Source: Rhodospirillales bacterium
GTDB lineage: Bacteria; Pseudomonadota; Alphaproteobacteria; Rhodospirillales; JASLLZ01
Direction: 5' to 3'
NCBI GenBank assembly: GCA_030754885.1
Contig: JASLZL010000085.1
Span: 1 to 48,248, forward strand
Length of the DNA: 48,248 bases
This document shows positions 8,027 to 15,310 of the stretch, in pieces. Both the position numbers and the translations under genes were made by a program. The number at the start of each line of letters is the position of its first letter. Position 1 is the stretch's first letter. The notes below the pieces were generated by a model. It was given only the letters and a program-made list of their open reading frames with translations, searched no databases and was not told the DNA's origin.

Positions 8027-9328
8027 ATGCAAACCAGCTTTACCGCCAGTCAACTCGCCGATCCCGCGATCCAGGAAGCCAACGACATCTTGCGCAAGTG
8101 CGTCCATTGCGGTTTCTGTACGGCGACCTGTCCGACCTATGTGCTGCTCGGCGACGAGTTGGACGGCCCGCGCGGGCGTATCTATCTGATCAAGGAAATG
8201 CTGGAAAACGACAAGCCGGCCTCGGCCGGGGTGGTCAAGCATATCGACCGCTGTCTGACGTGTTTGTCGTGTACGACGACCTGTCCGTCGGGGGTCGATT
8301 ACATGCACTTGGTCGATCGGGGCCGGGTGCATATCGAAAAGACCTTCCGCCGCCCCTGGGCCGAACGCCTGCTGCGTGCCGTGCTGGCCGCCGTCCTCCC
8401 CTATCCGAGCCGCTTCCGCCTGGCGCTATGGGGTGCCTGGCTGGCGCGGCCATTTCGGACTCTGATGCCGGGGCGCCTGCGGGGAATGGTAGAAATGGCA
8501 CCCGGGCGCATTACGGCCGCCTCATCCGGTGACCGGCCCCAGGTGTTCGCCGCCCAGGGGCCAAGGCGCAAGCGGGTGGCGCTTTTGACCGGCTGCGCCC
8601 AACGGGTCCTGCGTCCGGCCATCAACGAGGCGACCGTCAGGGTCCTGACCCGCCACGGCTGCGAGGTGGTGGTGTTGGGGAATCTGGGTTGCTGCGGGGC
8701 GCTGGTTCACCACATGGGCCGCGAGGACGAGACCTTGGCCGTGGTCAAGGCTAACGTCGAGGCCATCGAGCGTGAGGCCGAGGCTGGCGGCCTGGACGCC
8801 GTGGTCATCAACGCATCGGGCTGCGGCACCATGGTCAAGGACTACGGCCATATCTTAAGCGACGACGATGTTTGGGCGGAACCCGCCCGGCGCACCGCCG
8901 CCCTGGCACGGGACGTGAGCGAGGTGATGACCGAGCTAGGCCTTAAGGATCCGGTCCCTATCCCCTGGCCGGGCGGCGGTCCCAGGATCGTCGCCTATCA
9001 CTCGGCGTGCTCCATGCAGCACGGCCAGGGCCTGCGCCAGGAACCCGTGGCGCTGTTGGCTCAGGCTGGGATTGAGGTCCGAGAGCCCGCCGAAGGGCAC
9101 CTGTGCTGCGGTTCCGCCGGCACCTACAACCTATTGCAGACGGAAATCGCGGCCCGGCTCGGCGCGCGCAAGGCGGCCAATTTGGAAGGCCTTGGCGCAA
9201 CCGTCATCGCTACCGGCAACATCGGCTGTCTGGTGCAACTTGCCGGCACCACGACGGCAAGCGTGGTGCATACGGTGGAGCTACTCGATTGGGCGACCGG
9301 CGGGCCGCCCCCCGACGAACTGGCCTAG
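8027..9328 (+). CDS. glcF: Glycolate oxidase iron-sulfur subunit GlcF
   Basis: This 433-residue electron-transfer subunit has two [4Fe-4S] ferredoxin motifs in its N-terminus: Cys25/28/31/35 in CVHCGFCTATCP and Cys76/79/82/86 in CLTCLSCTTTCP. Two CCG domains follow, with NLGCCGALVHH in the first and HLCCGSAGTYN in the second, the quinone-reductase-like cysteine-rich modules of GlcF, LutA and HdrB proteins. It passes electrons from GlcD/E to the quinone pool at the inner membrane. I start it at ATG 8027, directly after the glcE stop; the longer open frame upstream is only overlap with glcE. Confidence 0.93.
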   Translation: MQTSFTASQLADPAIQEANDILRKCVHCGFCTATCPTYVLLGDELDGPRGRIYLIKEMLENDKPASAGVVKHIDRCLTCLSCTTTCPSGVDYMHLVDRGRVHIEKTFRRPWAERLLRAVLAAVLPYPSRFRLALWGAWLARPFRTLMPGRLRGMVEMAPGRITAASSGDRPQVFAAQGPRRKRVALLTGCAQRVLRPAINEATVRVLTRHGCEVVVLGNLGCCGALVHHMGREDETLAVVKANVEAIEREAEAGGLDAVVINASGCGTMVKDYGHILSDDDVWAEPARRTAALARDVSEVMTELGLKDPVPIPWPGGGPRIVAYHSACSMQHGQGLRQEPVALLAQAGIEVREPAEGHLCCGSAGTYNLLQTEIAARLGARKAANLEGLGATVIATGNIGCLVQLAGTTTASVVHTVELLDWATGGPPPDELA

Positions 9329-9404
9329 TCGCCTATATCAACACTGCGTGAGCATCTCCCTTCACCCCTTGGCATAGGAGAACGAGACAGCGTATCGTTC
9401 GCTT

Positions 9405-9959
9405 ATGCGTAGCATTCTCAATGCGGTTTTGGCCGTGGCGTTCCTGACCCTGGCCGCTCCGGCGACGGCAGACCAGAACGACCCGCGTCTCGATCAGTTG
9501 TTCTCCCGCCTCAAGGAGACAGACGACTTGGCAGTGGCCAAATCGATCGAACGGGACATTTGGGGGATTTGGACCCGTTCGGGAGACGAAGCCATCGACC
9601 GCGAGATGGAAAAGGGACTCAATGCCATGGACCTGGGCAACGCCAAGGCGGCGTTGACGGTCTTTGATTCCGTGGTCAAGAAAGCACCCGAATATGCCGA
9701 AGGCTGGAACAAGCGGGCGACCATCTATTACTACATGAACGAATACGAGGCCTCCATCCGCGACGTCGAAAAAACACTGGCGCTGGAGCCCCGTCATTTC
9801 GGCGCCCTGGCGGGCCTGGGCAGCATCTATCTGGAGACGGGTAAGGAACAAGACGCACTCAAGGCACTGGAAAAGGCACTCGCCGTCCACCCTCACCTGG
9901 TGTTTGTCAAAATGCGGGTCAATAAGCTGAAAAAGAAATTTCTCGGCACACCGATCTGA
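9405..9959 (+). CDS. Periplasmic tetratricopeptide repeat protein
   Basis: This 184-residue protein has a signal peptide (residues 1-22, ending PATA) and a C-terminal array of about three TPR units: GLNAMDLGNAKAALTVFDSV, YAEGWNKRATIYYYMNEYEA and HFGALAGLGSIYLETGKEQ, each with the small/large residue pattern at positions 8, 20 and 27. Such proteins are common in alphaproteobacteria and presumably act as periplasmic scaffolds. No partner is implied by the neighbours. Confidence 0.85.
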   Translation: MRSILNAVLAVAFLTLAAPATADQNDPRLDQLFSRLKETDDLAVAKSIERDIWGIWTRSGDEAIDREMEKGLNAMDLGNAKAALTVFDSVVKKAPEYAEGWNKRATIYYYMNEYEASIRDVEKTLALEPRHFGALAGLGSIYLETGKEQDALKALEKALAVHPHLVFVKMRVNKLKKKFLGTPI

Positions 9960-10101
9960 CACCGCCCAGGGGCGCCTGGCCAGGCCCTTCTGACCTACCT
10001 CAACGAAACTTGGCAAGGGTCGGGACGCCGCCTATGGTGTCGTGCTTGGCCTTCCTGTCCCAAGGGGGCGGGCTTCATTCACGATTGACGGAAAGACGAC
10101 T

Positions 10102-11169
10102 ATGACGAAGGTTCTGGTTCTGGGTGCCGGCAAGATCGGCATCATCGTCGCCGAGCTTCTTGCCGGGGTGGGCGATTACACGGTTACGCTATCCGACGGC
10201 GATGCGGCGGCGATGAAGGTCCGGCCCCGCGATGATGTGACGCCACTGGTCCTCGACGCCAACGATGCCGACGCCCTCGGCCGTTCACTTGACGGTATGG
10301 ACGTGGTGGTCAGCGCCCTGCCTTTTTTTCTCAATCAGAAGGTCATGCAGGCGTCGCGCGACATCGGCGCCCATTATTTCGACCTTACCGAGGACGTGGA
10401 GACGGCGCATCTGGCCCGCCAATGCTCCGACGGAGCGGACACCGGCTTCGTCCCCCAATGCGGCCTGGCGCCCGGGTTCATTTCAATCGTTGCCAACCAT
10501 CTGGTCGGGAAGTTCGATGAAATCGGGGACGTGCGGCTCAGGGTCGGCGCCCTGCCGCAGTTCCCTGACAACGCACTCAAGTACAACCTGACCTGGAGCA
10601 CCGACGGCCTCATCAACGAGTACTGCAACCCCTGTGAGGCCATCCACGAAGGCGAACGGCGCCAACTCCTGGCACTTGAGGGTCTTGAGAGTTTCTCCCT
10701 CGACGGCATCGACTACGAAGCCTTCTCGACGTCCGGCGGGGTTGGCACGCTATGCGAGACCCTGGCCGGACGGGCACGCAACGTCAGTTACAAGACCATT
10801 CGCTATCCCGGCCACCGCGACATGGTCCAGATGCTGATCCGCGACCTCAAGCTCGGCGAACACCGCGACACCTTCAAGCAGCTCATCGAACACGGCATTC
10901 CCGTTACCCGCCAAGACGTGGTGCTTATCTTCGTCACCGTTACCGGAATACGGGACGGGGTGTTCACCCAAGAGACCTTTGCCAAGAAGGTCTACGGCGA
11001 CGACGAAGACGGCGGACACAGCGCTATCCAGAAAACGACCGCCGGCGGCGTCTGCGCTATGGTCGATCTACACCGCGACGGCAAGCTGCCCCAGTCCGGT
11101 TTCGTGCGCCAAGAGGACGCCGATTTCGGGGACTTCATCGCCAACCGGTTTGGCCGCGTCTACGCTTGA
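10102..11169 (+). CDS. Saccharopine dehydrogenase-family NAD(P)-binding protein
   Basis: This 355-residue protein has an N-terminal Rossmann fold (VLVLGAGKIG, residues 4-13), the segment VVSALPFF, and a central block HYFDLTED then GFVPQCGLAPGF that is typical of the saccharopine reductase/lysine 6-dehydrogenase family. Members oxidise or reduce lysine-derived substrates; which one acts here cannot be told. The start ATG 10102 has GGAAAG about 7 nt upstream. An SDR gene begins 22 nt downstream, so the two probably form an operon. The intervening 9960-10101 region has no other gene. Confidence 0.82.
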   Translation: MTKVLVLGAGKIGIIVAELLAGVGDYTVTLSDGDAAAMKVRPRDDVTPLVLDANDADALGRSLDGMDVVVSALPFFLNQKVMQASRDIGAHYFDLTEDVETAHLARQCSDGADTGFVPQCGLAPGFISIVANHLVGKFDEIGDVRLRVGALPQFPDNALKYNLTWSTDGLINEYCNPCEAIHEGERRQLLALEGLESFSLDGIDYEAFSTSGGVGTLCETLAGRARNVSYKTIRYPGHRDMVQMLIRDLKLGEHRDTFKQLIEHGIPVTRQDVVLIFVTVTGIRDGVFTQETFAKKVYGDDEDGGHSAIQKTTAGGVCAMVDLHRDGKLPQSGFVRQEDADFGDFIANRFGRVYA

Positions 11170-11191
11170 AGACGCCAAGAGAGGGGAAACC

Positions 11192-11890
11192 ATGACGACC
11201 ACGGAAACGGCACTCATCGTCGGAGTCGGCACGGGCCTCAGCGCATCCTTGGCGCGGCTATTTGCCCGCCAAGGCATGTCGGTCGCCCTGGCCGCGCGCG
11301 ACGCCGACAAGCTTGCCGCCCTGGCCGATGAGACCGGCGCGCGCGCATATGCCTGTGACGTGGTGCGGGCCGACGACGTTGATGGCCTTTTTGGCGCCGT
11401 CACCAGTGATCTCGGGACGCCTGACGTGGTCGTCTACAACCCCAGTTTTCGGACCCGTGGACCACTCATCGAGCTTGATTCCGCCCAAGTTGAAAAGTCG
11501 CTGATGGTAACGTGCTTCGGCGGCTTTCTGGTCGGCCAAGCGGCGGCGCGACTGATGTTGGAACAGGGCCGCGGTTCCATCCAATTCACCGGCGCATCGG
11601 CCAGCGTCAAGGGCTACGTCAACTCGGCACCGTTCGCGATGGGTAAGTTCGCGCTCCGCGGTCTGGTCCAGAGCATGGCGCGCGAACTGGCGCCTAAAAA
11701 CATTCACGTGGCGCACTTCATTATCGATGGCGGCATCGGGCGGTCGGATGACCCCCGCGCCGCCGGTCGTGGAACCGACGGTCTCCTTGATCCCGACGCC
11801 ATCGCCGAGACCTATCTCGCCATCCACCGCCAGCACCGCAGTGCCTGGACCTGGGAGGTCGAACTGCGGCCCTGGGTGGAGACTTTCTGA
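11192..11890 (+). CDS. SDR-family oxidoreductase with Phe in place of catalytic Tyr
   Basis: This 232-residue classical-length short-chain dehydrogenase has the cofactor motif GVGTGLS at residues 11-17, VYNPS near 82 in place of the usual NNAG, and GASAS at 134-138 for the active-site serine. The YxxxK motif reads FAMGK (Phe148, Lys152), so the catalytic tyrosine is replaced by phenylalanine. This is seen in a known side branch of SDR-like proteins and may mean altered or absent redox chemistry. The start ATG 11192 has GAGGGG 6 nt upstream. It is likely co-transcribed with the preceding saccharopine-dehydrogenase-like gene and converges on the cyclase genes. Confidence 0.8.
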   Translation: MTTTETALIVGVGTGLSASLARLFARQGMSVALAARDADKLAALADETGARAYACDVVRADDVDGLFGAVTSDLGTPDVVVYNPSFRTRGPLIELDSAQVEKSLMVTCFGGFLVGQAAARLMLEQGRGSIQFTGASASVKGYVNSAPFAMGKFALRGLVQSMARELAPKNIHVAHFIIDGGIGRSDDPRAAGRGTDGLLDPDAIAETYLAIHRQHRSAWTWEVELRPWVETF

Positions 11891-11893
11891 GCG

Positions 11894-12514
11894 TCAACTG
11901 TCCAGGGTATAGACCGCGACGGTTTCGGACTTGCCACGCACCGCCACGCTACCGATGGCACGCAAAGGAACGTCCGGCGCCAGGGCGGCGGTAGAGGCGG
12001 CGACGAGCACCGCCGTGCCGTGCTCCTTGTTGAGTTGTTCGAGGCGCGCCGCCAGGTTCACCGCGTCGCCGTGCACGGTGTAATTCATGCGGCCCTCCGC
12101 ACCCACGTTGCCGGCGACCACCTCGCCCGTATTGACGCCGATGCGGCAGGCGAGCCGGTGGCCGGCGAATTCCCGCTCGGCGATGGCATTGTGAATTTCC
12201 GCCGCCGCGTCGAGTGCCTGCCGGGCGTGGTCCGGATCGGCGAGGGGGACGTTGAAGGTGGCGAGAATGGCATCGCCCTGGAACTGGGTAACAACGCCGC
12301 CGTGACGTTCCACGATTTCCACCAAGACGGTGAAGTAGGCATTGAGCAGGCTGACGATGTCTTCCGGCCGCAGGCGTTCGGAAAGGGCCGTGAACCCAGC
12401 GAGGTCGGCGAAAAGGATTGTCGCCTCGCAGGTTTGCGGGCTCAGTGCACCCTGGTCGTTCAAGAGCGCGGTGGCGACACTCTCTGGAACGAAGCGGCCG
12501 AATAGCTCACGCAT
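11894..12514 (-). CDS. Class III nucleotide cyclase catalytic domain (3' part of split cyclase gene)
   Basis: The frame encodes a complete class III cyclase domain. Counting from the ATG at 12514, metal-binding aspartates lie at residue 37 (ILFADLAGF) and 81 (FQGDAIL). The C-terminal block YTVHGDAVNLAARLE holds the transition-state Asn and Arg and a Thr at the purine-selecting position typical of bacterial adenylate cyclases (class IIIb). Upstream in the same frame FNEMVDGLRERR, the linker normally joining a HAMP domain to the cyclase, is present, but the rest of the HAMP and the sensor lie in another frame. The ATG at 12514 overlaps the upstream stop as ATGCGTGA, so separate translation by coupling is possible; an ATG at 12544 is an alternative. 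Catalytic residues are intact. Confidence 0.75.
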   Translation of the reverse strand: MRELFGRFVPESVATALLNDQGALSPQTCEATILFADLAGFTALSERLRPEDIVSLLNAYFTVLVEIVERHGGVVTQFQGDAILATFNVPLADPDHARQALDAAAEIHNAIAEREFAGHRLACRIGVNTGEVVAGNVGAEGRMNYTVHGDAVNLAARLEQLNKEHGTAVLVAASTAALAPDVPLRAIGSVAVRGKSETVAVYTLDS

Positions 12515-13619
12515 CAAACGGCGTTCGCGCAGCCCATCGACCATTTCGTTGAACGAGGCTGCCGCGGGCCGCGATGGCCAGGCGCCGGATGGGTCGGCCC
12601 GTGAGGCGCCCGATGAGGATGGCGACGGCGACGGCCAGCACAAGAATGCCGAAACCGCTTAAAGCGGTGAGTTGCAAGCGCCGCACCTCGGCGCCTGCGG
12701 TCTCAGCGTCGAAATAGGTTCCCACGGTCCACGGACGGTCGCCGAATCGGTCCAGGACGCGGTGGATGAATATGAAGGTGCGCCCGCCGATCTCAATTCC
12801 CGAAGAACTGATGCGCCGCGTCGGGTCAAGCAACTCGATCTCGAAACTGTTCTCGCTCCAGATGCCGGCGAGGATGGGGTCGTTCAATTGGACGAGGCTC
12901 GGCACGGGCGCGTCGTCCGTCGTCTTTTCCGCCCAGTTCATGAGATAGGGGTGCGCCAACACACGCGTCCGGTCATAGAGGATGAAAGGAACCTGGCCCG
13001 AATTACCGGCTTTGACGGTGAGGGAGCGCGACAGGTCATTGATGGTCACTGCTTGTACCATCAGGCCGAGGAAGCGTTCGTCGTGCATCAAGGGCGTCCG
13101 CAAGTTGATAACCGTTTGGGTGAACCGGCTGGCCCAAAAGGGCTCGCTCCATGTCGGGCCGGCAAACCGGCGGGCATCCTCGATCCTGTCTACCGCGCGC
13201 TCTCCGGCTAGCGTCGTGGTCGTCATCTTGCCGTTTCGGCGCTGATAGCGGCGCACACTGTGGTCGGCGGAGAGAAACGCGATACCCGAGACCTGGGGAG
13301 TCGCCGCCAACGCACCCATCACGAAGCGGTCAAAGGCGGCCCCGTCCGCGGGATCGATGCGGCCCGCGGCCACCTCACCGGAGATCCAGGCCGCCTGGTG
13401 GGCCACCGGGTCGAGAAGGCTTTCCACCTGCTGGACCATTACCTCGACCATGGCCTCGGCTTTGTCGCTCAGCAGCGTTCGGGTGTTCTCCCGGGCACTC
13501 CAAAAGCCGAGGACCAGCACCCCCGCCACGGCGATCAGCGTCAGGCCGCCGAAGCCAAGCCCGAGCAGCGCGCCGACGGAAACCCGAATTCGCCTTGCCT
13601 TGGATGCCTGTTCTGTCAT
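12507..13619 (-). CDS. Membrane sensor part of split adenylate cyclase (Cache + partial HAMP)
   Basis: This 370-residue protein has one transmembrane helix near residues 14-38, a periplasmic Cache-like sensor region, a second helix near 315-340 and the start of a HAMP domain (GRPIRRLAIAARG). After that the frame runs into about 18 residues of non-family sequence and a TGA. The cyclase domain follows in another frame, and about 30 residues of a normal HAMP are missing between RLAIAARG and SFNEM. So a deletion plus frameshift has split an originally single receptor cyclase of about 600 residues, or there is an assembly error. Whether the sensor fragment is functional is unclear. Confidence 0.7.
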   Translation of the reverse strand: MTEQASKARRIRVSVGALLGLGFGGLTLIAVAGVLVLGFWSARENTRTLLSDKAEAMVEVMVQQVESLLDPVAHQAAWISGEVAAGRIDPADGAAFDRFVMGALAATPQVSGIAFLSADHSVRRYQRRNGKMTTTTLAGERAVDRIEDARRFAGPTWSEPFWASRFTQTVINLRTPLMHDERFLGLMVQAVTINDLSRSLTVKAGNSGQVPFILYDRTRVLAHPYLMNWAEKTTDDAPVPSLVQLNDPILAGIWSENSFEIELLDPTRRISSSGIEIGGRTFIFIHRVLDRFGDRPWTVGTYFDAETAGAEVRRLQLTALSGFGILVLAVAVAILIGRLTGRPIRRLAIAARGSLVQRNGRWAARTPFDA

Positions 13620-13787
13620 CGTTAAACGTTACCCCGCGACGCGCTTATCGAACCTTGCCACCACAATACCATGGGGAACCGTCATAGCGAGCCGTCGCCC
13701 GACGTTGCGAATGGCTTTCAATGTGCTTGAAGGGCGGTGATGTGCGGGGTAGCCTTCGTCCACGGATGCAGGCAACGGGAGACCGCC

Positions 13788-15182
13788 ATGACAGCGGAAC
13801 CGGCGCAAAACCCGGTCGATGACGACTTGATCGAGGAACTTCATGCCATCGTCGGTCAACGCCTGACCACGGCTCCGGCGGTGCGCGAAGAACACGGTCG
13901 CGACGAATCCTACCATGCCCCCCGGCCGCCGGACGTGGTGGTTTACGCCACTTCCACCGAAGAGGTCAGCGACATCGTCAAGGTCTGCGCCCGACGCCAG
14001 GTGCCCGTCATTCCGTTCGGCACCGGGACTTCGCTGGAGGGTCACGTGGCAGCTCTTAAGGGTGGGGTGTGCATCGACTTGATGCAGATGAACGAGGTCC
14101 TGGCGGTCAACGTTGAAGACATGGATTGCACCGTCCAGGCCGGGGTGACGCGTAAGCAACTCGGCGAACATTTGCGTGATACCGGTCTTTTTTTCGCCGT
14201 CGACCCGGGGGCCGATGCCTCCATTGGCGGTATGGCCGCGACGCGGGCTTCGGGCACCAATGCGGTGCGTTACGGCACCATGCGCGAGACCGTCCTGGCC
14301 TTGACGGTGGTCCTGGCCGACGGAAGGATCATCCGAACCAGCCGGCGGGCCCGCAAGTCGTCGGCCGGCTACGACCTGACGCGGTTATTCGTCGGCTCCG
14401 AAGGGACGCTAGGCGTGATTACCGAAGTGACCCTGCGTCTGGTCGGCATCCCCGAGGCCATTTCGGTGGCGGTCTGTGCCTTTCCTGACCTGGCGGCGGC
14501 GGTGAATGCCTCCATCACCACCATCCAGGCGGGCGTCCCGGTGGCGCGCATCGAAATCCTTGACGACAAGCAGATGGAAGCGATCAACAAGTTCTCCAAG
14601 CTCGACTACCCGGAAGCGCCGACACTCTTTTTCGAATTCCACGGCTCCGAGGCCGGGGTGGTGGAGCAGGTCGAGACGGTGGAGGCGATTGCCGACGACT
14701 TCGGCGGTTCCGATTTCCAATGGGCGACCAAAGCCGAAGACCGGGCGCGGCTGTGGCAGGCGCGCCACGATGCCTTTTACGCCGCCATGGCGCTGCGCCC
14801 GGGATCCAAGGGGTATGCCACCGATGTCTGCGTCCCCATTTCGCGTCTCGCTGAGTGTATCGTGGAAACCCGCAAGGATATCGAGGAATCAAAACTATTG
14901 GCGCCCATCGTCGGCCACGTCGGCGACGGCAATTTTCACCTGGTGATGGTTCTCGACCCCGACGACCCTGATGAGATGGCCCGCGCCAAGGCCCTTAACG
15001 AGCGCTTGGTGATGCGCGGCTTGGCCATGGACGGGACGTGCACCGGCGAGCACGGGGTGGGCTATGGCAAGATCGACTTCCTCGTCGCCGAGCACGGGGA
15101 AGCGGTGAGTGTCATGCGCACCATCAAGACGGCGCTCGATCCCCTGGGCATCATGAACCCGGGCAAGATTGTGCGCGTTTAA
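13788..15182 (+). CDS. FAD-linked oxidase, D-lactate dehydrogenase / GlcD-like
   Basis: This 464-residue protein of the same flavoprotein family as GlcD is clearly distinct from it. The FAD loop reads PFGTGTSLEGHV, the variant typical of D-lactate dehydrogenase (cytochrome) and LDHD-type enzymes. ADASIGGMAATRASGTNAVRYG follows, and the C-terminus has HVGDGNFH and GTCTGEHGVGYGK. It probably oxidises D-lactate or a related 2-hydroxy acid. I prefer ATG 13788 (ACGGGAGA about 7 nt upstream) over the GTG/ATG pair at 13737. It stands alone, with no GlcE/F-type partners beside it, consistent with a single-subunit enzyme. Confidence 0.87.
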   Translation: MTAEPAQNPVDDDLIEELHAIVGQRLTTAPAVREEHGRDESYHAPRPPDVVVYATSTEEVSDIVKVCARRQVPVIPFGTGTSLEGHVAALKGGVCIDLMQMNEVLAVNVEDMDCTVQAGVTRKQLGEHLRDTGLFFAVDPGADASIGGMAATRASGTNAVRYGTMRETVLALTVVLADGRIIRTSRRARKSSAGYDLTRLFVGSEGTLGVITEVTLRLVGIPEAISVAVCAFPDLAAAVNASITTIQAGVPVARIEILDDKQMEAINKFSKLDYPEAPTLFFEFHGSEAGVVEQVETVEAIADDFGGSDFQWATKAEDRARLWQARHDAFYAAMALRPGSKGYATDVCVPISRLAECIVETRKDIEESKLLAPIVGHVGDGNFHLVMVLDPDDPDEMARAKALNERLVMRGLAMDGTCTGEHGVGYGKIDFLVAEHGEAVSVMRTIKTALDPLGIMNPGKIVRV

Positions 15183-15207
15183 TCCCCCCCGATCTCCGCC
15201 TTAGGTT

Positions 15208-15236
15208 ATGACAGCCCCTGACCAAGCTGCTAGTAT
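15208..15236 (+). promoter_or_regulatory. Candidate promoter of the AsmA-family gene
   Basis: ATGACA (15208-15213) is spaced 17 nt from TAGTAT (15231-15236), about 75 nt upstream of the probable start. The match is moderate. Confidence 0.4.
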
Positions 15237-15310
15237 GCGGGCCGGGACCGGTACCGTGCTGGGGCGGACGGTGTAGACTCCAAACCATTGCCAACCACGG
15301 AGCGGCGACC

